NCBI RefSeq assembly: GCF_000764305.2
Contig: NW_025942195.1
Coordinates: 1-64,000, forward strand
Direction of reading: 5' to 3'
Length of the DNA: 64,000 nt
Source: Hyalella azteca
Lineage: Eukaryota; Arthropoda; Malacostraca; Amphipoda; Hyalellidae
Below, in pieces: positions 37,010-49,900 of the stretch. Made by a program: the position numbers and the translations under genes. Below the pieces are notes generated by a model. That model searched no databases. It saw nothing but the letters and a program-made list of their open reading frames with translations, and was not told where the DNA came from. How positions within the stretch are numbered: position 1 is the stretch's first letter; every line of letters begins with the position of its first letter.

Positions 37010-39960
37010 AATAGCTTCGTCAGCTCACATGTAAGGGATGCTGGTGATGGTCGGTGTCGTTGTATTGTGGCGGCCGCCCTCGACGCACTTGCCGCGTGCG
37101 CACTTCCATGGGAAGCTCATGCAGGGTTTGGTCAGGGGATATTGTTATGAACACTTCGCGTAACTTTATAATAACAAACTCTTAACATAACTGGATTGCC
37201 CCCACTTCGTTTTTCATCATGCTTTCTTCGTGGCTTTTGAAAATTTATAATGAAGTCAATACTATAATACTATTAGTTATAATAAACTAATGCATGATGA
37301 TAAGCTAGTAGCGCAACACCGAAATAACACTTTTCGGCGAACAGGTCAGCTTGTAAATACCGCAGTTAAACAGGTAATCCTACCTATATGATAGGAAGAT
37401 GTTTTACAATATACCAAATGAAATAATATAGCAGATATTACGCAACTGTTATTGCCATATATTGCCCATAGATATGCTGAACGAAATTGCCGAAAGAGGA
37501 CGTTTTTGTTGGCTGTTGGAGGGGAGCGATGTGATCAGTCCAGCACACACCGTCGCGCTCACACAAAGGGCAGCGCCCCTGCAGCAGAGGTCCTCTCCAT
37601 TACTCACCACGACGCCCCGTCAACATCCATATGGAAAATTACGATACTTGCTACGGCGGGAGAAATCCAGGCCGTAAAGTGCTTAAGAGAGAGATTCACT
37701 TAAATTTATTAGGTAAACGCAGCTTGATGATAATGAAGAGATTTGTTTCGGAGATATTTTTTAAGTAGATAAAAAGTATATATGCTCATTATAACAAGAA
37801 TATAAATCATGTAGGCCTCTTGTGAAAATCTTTAAACGTTTCAATCAATCTATAGCATTGGAATAATTTAAACTATATACGATTACAAATGCACTTAAGA
37901 GAAAAATATATCAACAACAAACTAAAATAAAATATTAACTATAAGTTGGGGAATATATTTCCACAGGCTCTCAATCGATAGAAAAAAAAAAAAACAGGGT
38001 AAAAATCAACTGCCATTGAGATTGTTAAAAATAGTTTGTAGTTCAGGAACGTATATTTACTGAATTATTTAGCATGGGCGCAACTTGATGCCAAAGAACT
38101 TGATGGTTGCAGCATGAGAGGTTTTTCTTCTGAATAAAAGGGTTCCGTCTTCTAACGCGCTGAGGAAGCAATAGAAAATGATGCACCGTCACCCCGGAGT
38201 TTTGCAGCAGATTACGGATAACAGTTTCATGCCGAAAATAATATACAAATTACTCTCACATTATATGGAATAGATGGATAGGCTAGATTTGTAAATATTT
38301 TGACAAAAATGAACCTTTTGAACCACCTGAAATGAATAATTGGTTCTAGATTCGTTGTAGCGCGATAACGTTGTATATATGAAAAGTAAATTAAGCGAGT
38401 TTAGCTAAAATAGCAAATTAAATTATTTATAGTAATTGTATGCGATGAGAAATATATTAATTATATATGCGGGCAAGCAACGTGAGAAATTTGAGTTTGA
38501 ATTAACTGGGCTAATCTGTACGAAGTAACTGTGCTTGCAGTGCAGATGGAAATGGAGATGATAAATCAATTCAACAGAAGGAAATTGCGCTGGAAGACTC
38601 GTTGTGATCACAATCGGCAACAGCATTTGGCAAGAATTCCAAACATTTTATATTACTTCGAAGCTATCCTTTTCTTCCTCCATTTTTGAAAGAATGAAGC
38701 TTCAATTTACAAATTACTATACATTCTCTGGTATGAATGATGGAAAATTATAATATACATTTTACAATATTGCTCCATCAGTGCAAAATATTGCTGTGAG
38801 GATGAAAACTTTGTCCCTGCCGGTATTAAACGAAGGAAAATATATTAGAAGCCTTTAAAGTAATCAAGCTGGCAGGAACGCAACTTCGGGACGAGCAAAA
38901 ACGATGTCTTTGTGCCGAGCATCGAGCTGCTGCAAGCTCCATAGATCTGTAGGAAGACACTCGTCGAAGCGGAGCTAAACAGTCTTGCCCATTGCTTGGA
39001 AAGCCGTTACTTCTGCTCGCCTTGTGCTCAGATCAGCCAATCGTTTTTTAGCATCTGGGAGCCGTCAGCAGGATCGTTATCACTCCATTTGTGTGCAATG
39101 GAACATTTGGAGCAGCTTTCGGCTACATCGCAAGGGAGAGCAAACATCTCCTAGACTCTGGGACGCGCCAGCAGTTACTATAGGAGCTTCCTCCGGACGC
39201 TCAGACGTGCACAAAATAATAGCATTTTTTGGGGGGAAGAATCAGCGGCCATAATCTGCTTGTGATTTGTAGCAAGACTCTCTTATTGTAGGCGGTTGCA
39301 AACTACAAATGTATTTTTTGGAAGAGCAAATATTAATGCTCTCACAGGTTACTTGAACTACATTATGAAGCCTGTACAGATTAGTAGACAAATGGATTTG
39401 GAATACATTTTCTTCGTGATAACTGTAGAAATAATTATCAAGCACATTAATAACGAGCATGACGTATACGGTAGAGAAGCCATAGAAGGAAAGACTTAAT
39501 GAGTACAACCAAAATTTAATTTTAATGCATGTAAAAAATCTAATTGATTTGGTGTTCTTACTCGTTATTTGAATAGATAATATAAATTTGGAAGTGTTCC
39601 TAAACTAATTTATGTTGAAATACTTTTGTTATACTTAAATCACGTGTTGAATATTCTCACCTACACTATTCCTTCTTTTTACACCAGTGGCGTTCATGTC
39701 ACTGATGAAGTTTTTTCAGACGACTGTTATCAATTCATTATCATTAAAAAAATTCTCGGCCTTGAATACCTCGCTTACCCTCTGAATTGTCATGATTCTT
39801 CGCTGTGACCGCGACGGTGGGGGGCGAAGAAAGAAATCCGCGGTAGAGAGAAATATAAGGCCATGGCTACAGAGAAGAGGAGAGAAAGAGAAAGGAGGTC
39901 ATGAACTAAATAGTGAGAGAGTTGTGGTATACTGAGAGAGTGTGAGTGAAAAGAGGGGCT
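37010..39960. other. Stretch with isolated coding-like patches, no gene model
   Basis: Mostly AT-rich. Three GC-richer patches read like exon fragments: 37028-37140 (reverse strand, Cys-rich), 37470-37595 (forward, ending near CAGAG|GTCCTC) and 38990-39190. None can be tied to a family or joined to another exon. Confidence 0.3.
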
Positions 39961-39965
39961 GTGGT

Positions 39966-41800
39966 TGAGGGTCATGGAGGGATGTGAGGGAAGGTCATGG
40001 AGGGATGTGAGGGAAGGTCATGGAGGGATGTGAGGGAAGGTCATGGAGGGATGTGAGGGAGGGATGGAGGGATGTGAAAAAGGGTCATAGAGGGATGTGA
40101 AGGAGGGTCATGGAGGGATGTGAGGGAGGGTCATGGAGGGATGTGAGGGAAGGTCATGGAGGGATGAGAGGGAGGGTCATGGAGGGATGTGAGGGAAGGT
40201 CATGGAGGGATGTGAGGGAGGGTCATGGAGGGATGTGAGGGAAGGTCATGGAGGGATGTGAGGGAGGGTCATGGAGGGATGTGAGGGAATGCATCAGCGT
40301 GCCCAAATGAGGGCTAATAGACGGAACACGTCCAACGTTACATCCGACGACGACTCGGAGACGGAGGACGACGAAGGCGGCGCATCAGCGTGACCGTGGA
40401 CTGCGACGTCCTAAACTCATCATAAGGTCATAAGGTCATAAGGAAGGTCATGGAGGGATGTGAGGGAGGGACATGGAGGGATGTGAGGGACTGATGGAGG
40501 GATGTGAGGGAGGGACATGGAGGGATGTGAGGAAGGGAAGGAGGGATGTGAGGGAGGGACATGGAGGGATGTTAGGAAGGGACATGGAGGGATGTGAGGG
40601 AGGGACATGGAGGGATGTGAGGGAGGGATGGAGGGATGTGAGGGAGGGACATGGAGGGATGTGAGGAAGAGAAGGAGGGATGTGAGGGAGGGTCATGGAG
40701 GGATGTGAGGGAGGGATGGATGGATATGAGGGAGCGACATGGAGGGATGTGAGGGAAGGACATGAAGGGATGTGAGGGAGGGTCATGGAGGGATGTGAGG
40801 GAGGGTCATGGAGGGATGTGAGGGAAGGACATGGAGGGATGTGAGGGAGGGTCATGGAGGGATGTGAGGGAGGGTCATGGAAGGATGTGAGGGAGGGATG
40901 GAGGAATGTGAGGGAGGGTCATGGAGGGATGTGAGGGAGGGTCATGGAGGGATGTGAGGGAAGTTCATGGAGGGATGTGAGGGTGGGTCATGGAGGGATG
41001 TGAGGGTGGGTCATGGAGGGATGTGAGGGAAGTTCATGGAGGGATGTGAGGGAGGGACATGGAGGGATGTGAGGGAGGGACATGGAGGGATGTGAGGGAG
41101 CGATGTGAGGGAAGGTCATGGAGGGATGTGGGGGAAGTTCATGGAGGGATGTGAGGGAGGGACATGGAGGGATGTGAGGGAGGGATGTGAGGAGGGTCAT
41201 GGAGGGATGTGAGGGAGGGTCATGGAGGGATGTGAGGGAGGGACATGGAGGGATGTGAGGGAAGGTCATGGAGGGATGTGAGGGAGGGACATGGAGGGAT
41301 GTGAGGAGGGTCATGGAGGGATGTGAGGGAAGTTCATGGAGGGATGTGAGGGAGGGATTGAGGGATGTGAGGGAGGGTCATGGAGGGATGTGAGGGAGGG
41401 ATGCGAGGGAGGGACATGGAGGGATGTGAGGGAGGGTCATGGAGGGATGTGAGGGAGGGACATGGAGGGATGTGAGGGAGGGCATAGAGGGATGGAGGGA
41501 TGTGAGGGAGGAACATGGAGGGATGTGAGGGAGGGACATGGAGGGATGTAAGGGAAGGTCATGGAGGGATGTGAGGGAGGGATGGAGGGATGTGAGGGAG
41601 GGACATGGAGGGATGTGAGGGAGGGACATGGAGGGATGTAAAGGAGGGTCATGGAGCGATGGAGGGATGTGAGGGAGGGTCATGGAGGGATGTGAGGGAG
41701 GGATGGAGGGGTGTGAGGGAGGGTCATGGAGGGATGTGAGGGATGGAGGGAGGGATGTGAGGGAGGGATGGAGGATGTGAGGGAGGGATGGAGGGATGAG
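39966..41800. repeat. Large 23-bp purine-rich satellite
   Basis: Well over 60 copies of GGTCATGGAGGGATGTGAGG plus three bases, with GGGACATGG variants and shortened units where the CATGG part is missing. The strand is almost pure purine with periodic T. It is interrupted by a unique island at 40288-40440. Long reverse frames through it (HIPPCPSLTSLH repeats) are repeat translations. Confidence 0.95.
40288..40440. other. Unique island inside the 23-bp satellite
   Basis: Non-repeat sequence of about 150 bp, bracketed at 40291 and 40381 by GCATCAGCGTG. Forward it reads MHQRAQMRANRRNTSNVTSD followed by an acidic run DDSETEDDEGG, and then a stop. The composition looks coding, but no splice sites support an exon. 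It could be the ancestral flank from which the satellite grew, or an inserted fragment. Confidence 0.5.
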
Positions 41801-42950
41801 TCCCCGCGCTGAGGAAGAGACGTTCACTTCCGGTAAGCGAGGCAGGGAGGCGCGCCAGACACAATCAACGAGAAAAAAAATACTTTCCAAAGTTGACGCT
41901 TTGGGTTGCGTTCGATCGCATCGTGCGCCTGGATCGCCCTCGGTCCCCTCAGGGGTGAGGGTGAGGGGAACGGAAATAGGGGAGATGAGGGAGAAGGTTA
42001 ATGAGTAGTGAGAGTTGTGCAGGATAAATAAGGTTTGGAATGAGTAGATGTCTAATAAGAAAGCGTACACTAAATTTGCAAAGAAAATAAGTTTTTTTGG
42101 TCAATTTCAGTTTCAACTTATGACAAATCAATGAGTCGAGGCTTCATACAGGAAGTGTCGTGAAATGGACACATACTGCTTGACCTGCTTACGGAACAAG
42201 GGAAGCTAAATGTTAATACTTGCGGCAAAAAATGAACAATTATATCTCATTTTACACTGAGGACTAAATATTGGTAATATATATCGTTATGAGATAAATA
42301 ACGAATCACATTCAAATTGCTGGCTTACCGGCAAGTTTTCTAAGGTAGGTGTGATTCATTATATGATGGACAAGGAGGAATGCAGTGATAATTGTTGATG
42401 AAATTGAAAATGACAAAATGTTTAAGGCTATTGAGGAGTAATAATGTATCAACTAAAGCCATAAAAAAATACCAAAAAAATCAAGAAGTTATTCGTACAT
42501 TGGAGCTTTTCTCGTCTAATTTGAAGCAGAATAAGGGAGGATGCAGCAGCAGAACATCCAAAGAATAATCACATAATATAACTTATCGTCGCTCCAAGTA
42601 AATCCTCGGTTCCTTATTCTGGCCAGACTCGGCCAAGAGAGTGCCATATCCGTCAGAATGTCCCTCAACTCGTAAAATGTCCTGTTATATTAATGTAGAT
42701 ATATTATCTCTAATTATTCAACTGTTTGGACTTCCTCACAGGAACGCATTAACTACGAATGCATTTACGCTGTTATCAATTTAGTCACGAAATAAGTCAG
42801 AATAAATGGCTGAAGCTGCAGCACCAACGCTCATCTTGTGCTCACAAATCAGCATGTGACGCGTGCAATAAACATCACAAGCAAGGCTCCTGCTCAGCCA
42901 GCGAATCGGTGTCTTCGCTTAGGCAGTTAAGGATTTCCCGCCCATTGCTG
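41796..42950. other. Right flank of the 23-bp satellite
   Basis: Immediately after the satellite, a short coding-like stretch (MSPRAEEETFTS) ends at TCCG|GTAAGC at about 41834, a good donor consensus, but nothing upstream except satellite could supply the exon. The rest is AT-rich, with no gene seen. Confidence 0.3.
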
Positions 42951-42957
42951 GCGTAGA

Positions 42958-43262
42958 CTCATCCAGAAGACAAGGTCTGCACAGTCTACACGTATCCTCA
43001 TCCAGAAAGATAGAATAGAATAGAATAGAATAGAATAGAATAGAATAGAATAGAATAGAATAGAATAGAATAGAATAGAATAGAATAGAATAGAATAGAA
43101 TAGAAAACAATCTACACGTATCTTCATCCAAAAGACAGGGTCTGCACAATCTACACGTATCTTCATCCAAAAGACAAGGTCTGCACAATCTACACGCATC
43201 TTCATCCAGAAGACAAGGTCTGCAAAATCTACACGTATCTTCATTCAGAAGAATTGGTATGT
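42958..43262. repeat. 36-bp repeat interrupted by a (TAGAA)n microsatellite
   Basis: Several copies of a unit with TCTACACGTATCTTCATCCA and GACAAGGTCTGCACAA flank a pure TAGAA run at 43009-43105. The microsatellite appears to have expanded inside one unit, after CATCCAGAA. Confidence 0.9.
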
Positions 43263-44640
43263 ACAATCTACAAGTTCCCTCCTCAACTAGATGACTATAT
43301 AGGGCGGCATAATCTACACGCTTTCCTCACATGGAGAAGACCTTTATCAAACAGCCCCTTCTCAGTTGAGACAGTTCAGGGCAAGCACTGCGCTAATGAC
43401 TGCTCCAATACAAGCTGTGTAACTAAAAGTATCCGTCACTACGGATATAATTTCTGTACAAACCGTAAAACTAAACACTTTCACTAAAAACGTATCTAAT
43501 ACAGACATGTTCGACCAATTGTACTGCTTATACGCTTCTCTTTTGAAGTAATCTTTCATATAAAAATCTGCACTTAGATCAAACTTCTGAAGAAGTACAC
43601 GAGCCGGTCACTACAAACCCATGTACCACTTTGACTACAAAGCCTATGCGCTAACCCAGCATTTTGACCACAGAAGAGGTGATAAAGTTCACTGGACAAA
43701 AACATTGTTATTTATAAATTCATCACCTAAATTGACCCACCGTTAGAAGAGACAGCACACATGGTCCAAGTAGCAGCCTGCTCTCCACGACGCAGCACTG
43801 CGCCGTCGCGTGACGACTATCACCTGATGGACCGACCGCTGGACTCGTGCACATTGCCGGCGAATCGACCAGTCTTGTACTCAATGGAGTTCAAGATAAA
43901 GTATTACGCACAGTTTTCATTATATTATTGGCATTAAAAGAGATTATTCGATAGATAAGAAATTCGTTAGAAGAAAATAAATAAGCAATGGGAGAAAATT
44001 TGTTATACCCTACGTGCGAATATATTTTGGAGAAGAGGTAGTTGTCAACGATTGTATTACGATGAGCTAAGTGTGAACAGGAAATAAAGAGGCAATGGAA
44101 TATGAAATAATTTGATTGTGCGTGTTTAAAAACAAGAATTTGCAACCAGCGTTCCGTATATATGCACTAAATATTCATTGCCTATCCTTGGCGCCGATTG
44201 AGAAGGTGATGGGCTCATTAAAACGACCAGGGAATTTTTAAACTTGAAGCCTGAAAGCAGAAATCCGAGTTGAACTCACCAAAGGAATAATTTCTTGCTA
44301 GAGTCCGAGTGCAGACATAACATCGGAAGCTCGTGAGGTTGTCTTAAGTAAAAGTCTTGTAGCTAATGGAAGTATTTTTCTGTTCATAGAAGTCATTGAG
44401 GATCTTATTCAAGGATCCGCCGGGCAGTTAAGGTAAGAGGAGCGTCATTTGCAGCGGATCTTGGAATAGCTCTCTGAAAAAACGCTTGGAAAAAAGGAAA
44501 ATATGGATTCTTAGCAGCCTGCATGTAAGAGACGGTTATGTTGTCGGGGCCTGGGACGCAATGATTTTGCTTATCATTTGTAACTTCGCTTAGGTTTAAT
44601 CTTACTAAAAAAACACTATATTTCACCAATGTCCATAAAA
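43263..44640. other. No gene recognised; possible LINE fragment at the right end
   Basis: Mixed-composition DNA. On the reverse strand at 44405-44629 the reading frame contains VPGPDNITVSYMQ and, further on, FFQRAIPRSAANDAPLTL. This loosely resembles the non-LTR reverse transcriptase block around GPDGI...LP..W..A.VTPL. It would be a short, decayed fragment. Confidence 0.28.
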
Positions 44641-44642
44641 AA

Positions 44643-44778
44643 ATATAATTCAGTACTCACTGCAGTGAGTGACAGAATGCGCATTTCCTCGTCGACGAAC
44701 ACTTGAAGTCACGGATGGACAGACGGACATGGCGAGCACAATAGTGCATTTTTTCCATAAAAGAGAAAATGCGCTAAA
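44643..44778 (-). mobile_element. MITE-like short interspersed repeat, copy D
   Basis: Reverse-strand copy: TCAGTACTCACTGCAGTGAG at the left, GAGCACAATAGTGCATTTTT and GAGAAAATGCGCTA at the right. It lies 60 bp from copy E in the opposite orientation. Confidence 0.8.
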
Positions 44779-44837
44779 AACAGTTGAATAGAATTTACAA
44801 TCACTTTTGGGTGACAACACGTCGAGTTTCTGCCTCT

Positions 44838-44990
44838 TTAGCGTATTTTCTCATTTATGGAAAAAAGGCGCTATTGTGCTCACCATGTCCGTCCGTCCGT
44901 CCGTCTGTCCGTCCGTGACTTCAAGTCTTCGTCGACGAGAAAATGCGCTCTTTGTCTCTCACTGCAGTGAGTATATATACTGAGTTATAT
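44838..44990 (+). mobile_element. MITE-like short interspersed repeat, copy E
   Basis: TAGCGTATTTTCTCATTTAT to GTCGACGAGAAAATGCGCTC, then TCACTGCAGTGAGTATATAT and a GAGTTATATATTTT end. With copy D it makes an inverted pair of about 350 bp that could fold back on itself. Confidence 0.8.
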
Positions 44991-46574
44991 ATTTTTCTAA
45001 GTTTGTGCTTTGAGGCTTGAAACTCAAACCCGAAGCTTCCCTCCAACTTTCCACAACAAAACGATCTCTCAAAATTTTTCTTCCTGTAGAACCTTGACTT
45101 ACCCAGTCCGATTGAAAAATGACATGAAAATATGAAAATCCAAAAAATCACATAATTCCTAATAAAAATATTATCGCGTCATGTCTACACACTTTGTGTC
45201 CCTTGCAAGACATTGGTTTGATAGTTAAAATACAATATTTTCCATCAAAATAGAATAGATCTAAGCAAGAGGGCAGCAAGCGGCATGATCTTACACCCAA
45301 GCGCTTACATGTTAGTACCAATTAGCACCATGTTGAATAACATATTTAATTTATGCTACTTTCACGTACTTTAGTAATTTAACATTAAAAATACTTCATA
45401 GGAGATAAAAAATCCTGTTATTAAGATTTATTTGACTGATTCACCATGTATGCGATCGCATTCCTGTCAAATTTTAATATTATTTTTTTTAAATTCACGA
45501 ATTGTGTTCATAAAACTCTTTTTTTTTATCAGAATTCTTCCCACACTGTCGTCGATCTTGCAGCGTTCGTCATTTTATGTAGATAAAGTTGATCAAATTG
45601 AAGGTTCACGTACTTAATATGTAACGTGTAGTGCAGCCTAAAGTTGGTCCGTAACTGTTTCCATGCGTGCACCACGCAGTTATCAGGAACATGATATACC
45701 TACCTCATCGCATCTTCCACAACGACTTTTAGAAGAAAAATGCGTCTTTTTCGATGGGCGTGATGTGCGACGCTCAAGGGCGGCACATGCGGTTAAAAAT
45801 ATCGGCCCGAGAAGCAGATAGCGAGGGGGATAGCGGCCAGTTGATTACTGCGGAAATGGCCGCATGCAGTGCATTCTTGGTGTGAGATCCAGTGCCTGGC
45901 GTTGTAGAACATCGTGACTATAGTGTGTGTCTGTGTCACCACATGCATGAAGTCCCTTTACCTCTGTAGCTTCATGCACAGCTTGACGAGTGGCTGTAAT
46001 TTCAGTCTGCATCGGGTTTCGGAAGATCCAGGTAGTCAGAATACCAATATAATTCAAGTCACATTTCCAGGTACAGTTATTAATCGTAAGTGGTCAGCGA
46101 GCAAGAAGGCTAGGTACATGAATCCTTATTACATGAAATTAAATTTTAGCGTTCTTTTACAATTTTCGCAACAATTTCGTAGCTGTCACTGGTTGCGGGA
46201 AAGCTTGAAACCAGATCTTTGAAATTTTCTTCAGATGGATCTTTCCTCGAAAGCGTTCATGCTTCATGCGCTGCCGCAATTCAGGACTCGAGTTTTTTAA
46301 GCGATCGAACTTCATTAAAGTTTGCGCAACTTTTCTCAACTTTGCCGAGGATCTAGACAGCCGTTGAGCGCATGTTATCGCTTACCAAAAGTTTTGGAGC
46401 AAAATCTTTTTCAGAAATCTGGAAAAAATCGTTAGCTGAATAAATGAAAATATTGGTAAACTGCTAAGAATTTTTTCGCCCGGGGCTAGATCCTAAGAAA
46501 TTCTGAGAGAGATTGCAAGTTATCATTCGAATGGGGCTTGCCTTACTGGGATATAGGAACTGTACTTACAAATC

Positions 46575-46930
46575 TTAATGATGGGTGTTCGTTAAACTTT
46601 AATAAAGATGTTTCGTTAGAAATGAATGCATGATGGGTCATTGTAACTGAATTATGATGGGTCGATAAATCTGAATGAGTTTGGATCGTTCGTTCTGAAT
46701 GAGAATGGGTCGCTATAGTTCAGAATGATGATGGGTCGTTAGTTCTGAATGAGGATGATTCGTTAGATCGGAATGAGGATGGTTCGGAAAATCAGAATGA
46801 GAATTTGTCGTTAGTTCGGAACGATGATGGATCGAAATATTTGAATGAAGATGGGTGGTTTGTTCTGAATGAGGATGGTTTGGTTTGTTTGAATGTTGGT
46901 GGGTAATTAGATCTGAATGATGATGGATAA
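46575..46930. repeat. Degenerate ~23-bp repeat
   Basis: About 14 diverged copies around GATGGGTCGTTAGTTCTGAA with frequent single-base changes and length variants. It is older than the perfect arrays elsewhere in the window. Confidence 0.8.
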
Positions 46931-49900
46931 ATCGTACAGTCGTGTTATAAAAAGTATTATTATTTTAACTATCGTCATTTAGATAACGTCTTTCATTTTA
47001 TTCGTTGTCGTAATGCTATGCTGTATTTACGATGTCATGTATTACGACTTCAAAACACAGGCTCCCACGCTAATAATTCACGAACTAACACATAGTTGCA
47101 ACTTAATTAATCCTATTCATTAGACAAGTTATTGTTATGGCTAATTTTTTAATGATTGGCGGGTCTATTTGCTTGCTTCGAATAAAATAGTATAGCGATC
47201 GGATTCTGCATTAACGATATCGCAATTAGCTTTAAGTAAGAGAACAAATGACGTAAATCCCACAAAATTTCAGTTTAAATTAGTTAAAAAAAACCTGTAG
47301 TATATATGTAAAAAACTTTTATTGAAAGAAACAAAATAGAATTATCGACAGTCATTCTCCTCAATAAACACTGAGCTCTCATTCAACCGTATACTCGTAT
47401 CTCATACGTATATGTAACCCAAGAAACCAAATGAACTCAAGACCAGAAACCAACGAATTAGAAAGTATTGCAAATGTTGACGGTAAAAAGCGGACAAATG
47501 TTTTTTCCTTGCTCACAGCTTATAATTAAATGAAATAGTTATCCTGGACGTAGCAAACTATAACCTTTTTGTAAGCATGTTACCATAGATGTTCTCTTAA
47601 AACCTCCAGCATTAGAGACTAACAACGGCCCCGATTAATGCTTGATGCTGCATAAACATGCCTCTGCCACTCATCAATCATCAGACAATTGTACCATACA
47701 TGCCATCGCCCCCAACTATGACCAAGACTTAAAATATGAGCATTTAAATGAAAGATTTTATTCAGACAATGGAATTGAAGCTCTTACCGCATTTTTTTAA
47801 GACAGAAGTTGCAAAATCTGTTCGATTAACTTCAACAACTTGACAAATAATTAAATAAAACTTATATAGTTAGACTTTACTTTGAATGTTAAAAGTTAAA
47901 ATATATAATTTTTTGTATTGACGGAATTTACTAGATTCTTCAACTGCTAATTAGTCTTCAATACTCAAAATGTTGAGAAATACGCACGAGTATGTATAAG
48001 ATGCTTTCTTATAATAGTCACGGATATTTGAATTTTTTTCATGTTAATATTCTCGCCCGCAAAAAGGTTAAGAAACTAAAATTTGGCATGGGCCATGCAG
48101 GTATGAACCGTTTTTAGAAGCCTGATTTTTTCAATTTGGCGGAGTGAGAATCGGCGTTTGGGTGAAGTGCCATCTCCGGACCCGTGACCCTCTTGAAAAA
48201 TGGACTCGGAGTGCGTTCGGGGGCTGCCGAGTTAAAGTAGAAAGCAAGTTCATGAAAAAAATAGTTGAGAGAGGTGTGAGCGATATATATTTAATAAACG
48301 AAATAAGACGATGAGAACATCTGATAAACTGTATGGAGCGTTAGGGAAGTAAATAGATCAAACGATGGAAAAGCAGAAAAATAAAATTACCGACAAAAAC
48401 ACGCTAGGAATCGAATAATCGGAAGAGAAAGTAACGTGGAGGCTAACCAACGATGGAAAACGCGACGGAAATTGGATTGACGACGGAGAAACGAAGCGGA
48501 AATAGGGTGAAATAAAGGAGAATTGGAGGGAAATATGATGAACGAGGGGAAACAACAAGGGAAATCGTATAAACTAGGAAGTGAGATAAGAATAACGAAT
48601 ACGAGTACCTAGTAATATCGAGTGAAAATAGATTAAAGAGCCGACCAATTTTTCGACAGAGTAGCGAAACCAGTTTTCTTTATTGTATCTATGAAACATA
48701 AATCCTTACCAATAGACGGAGGTTTAATAATAATGAGTTTTTAAGAATGACATTACAATGCAACTCAAACTATATCGGTAAATTTTTGCAGTTATACTTT
48801 CACGCGCCAGGAACGAGCAGTAATTCTAGAAACAGTATTTCTGATCGAAATGATTTTATGATATAACAATATAAACAGACCACGGTAGACGTTCTTGCTA
48901 GTAGCAATAATAAAGCTGTCATAAGACAATATTCATTGTTTTGTTGATACGATAATAAATAGTACCCGTGCTACGAAAATGTGCATTGATGCAAGGTCGA
49001 GCATAAGCAGATCATTTCCCTAATTCAATTAAGTATTTATATTCAAACCACAAACCATTCTCATAAATTTCAAATGCAATATACGTAATATTTCCACTAA
49101 TTCAATTCAAGATCAACGAATAGCTTGCGTTTATTTTTTGTATCTAAACCTACTGAGAGCTTCACGACCACACTTAAAAATACTATACAATTGTCGCGCG
49201 AACCAAATAATAATAATAATCTTATATATACACGGAGGTTTTGTTAGGTTGTGTGTTGTCACTAGATGGCGCCACAAGCCCGACTGGCCTACCGCGACAA
49301 AAAGAAAACGAATGAAGAAAACCAAATTCCAGGGATAACTAAAATAGCGATTAAAATTCCGATGCATGTGAGAGGAAGACCAACGAATCAATAATTTTGT
49401 TAGCAGTAAGGAGAAATATAAGGTACCGAAACTTAGATTTCATGTTGTATTAAATATATGAATGGACAGCGTTGGTTTTGAAAATAGCTCCATGTAATGT
49501 AATGCAATGACGCGAAGAGTTCAAAAATTCTGAAAATATAACAAATGCAGAGATGAAATTGAAACATCACGCTGGGAGAAAACATGATGTTTTACTAACT
49601 ACGGAATAATATGTTTATTGTAAGTTACGTCAAGAGATTTTATGCAATTACCATATGTTGAACTAGTCACTTTAATTACATTGCACATTCTTTAAAAAAG
49701 ATGCGTTCATTTTGCACAGAATCGCCACTCCGAGCTCGCCTGAGCAACTGCCCCAACCGCAACTCATTTAATTATAAATGCATCTGCTTGAAATTCAGAA
49801 AATGACTAGCTATTAGCTATACGGCGATGACTTATTACAAATTTTTACGTCATTTTGTTTTTGTATTAAAAGAAATTAAATCTTACCTAACTTAAAATCA

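Noticed and set aside
39966..42070. Long reverse-strand frames with HIPPCPSLTSLH repeats
   Set aside because: They are translations of the 23-bp satellite. A 23-bp period cycles through all frames, so the peptide repeats in each one; no unique coding sequence or splice sites.
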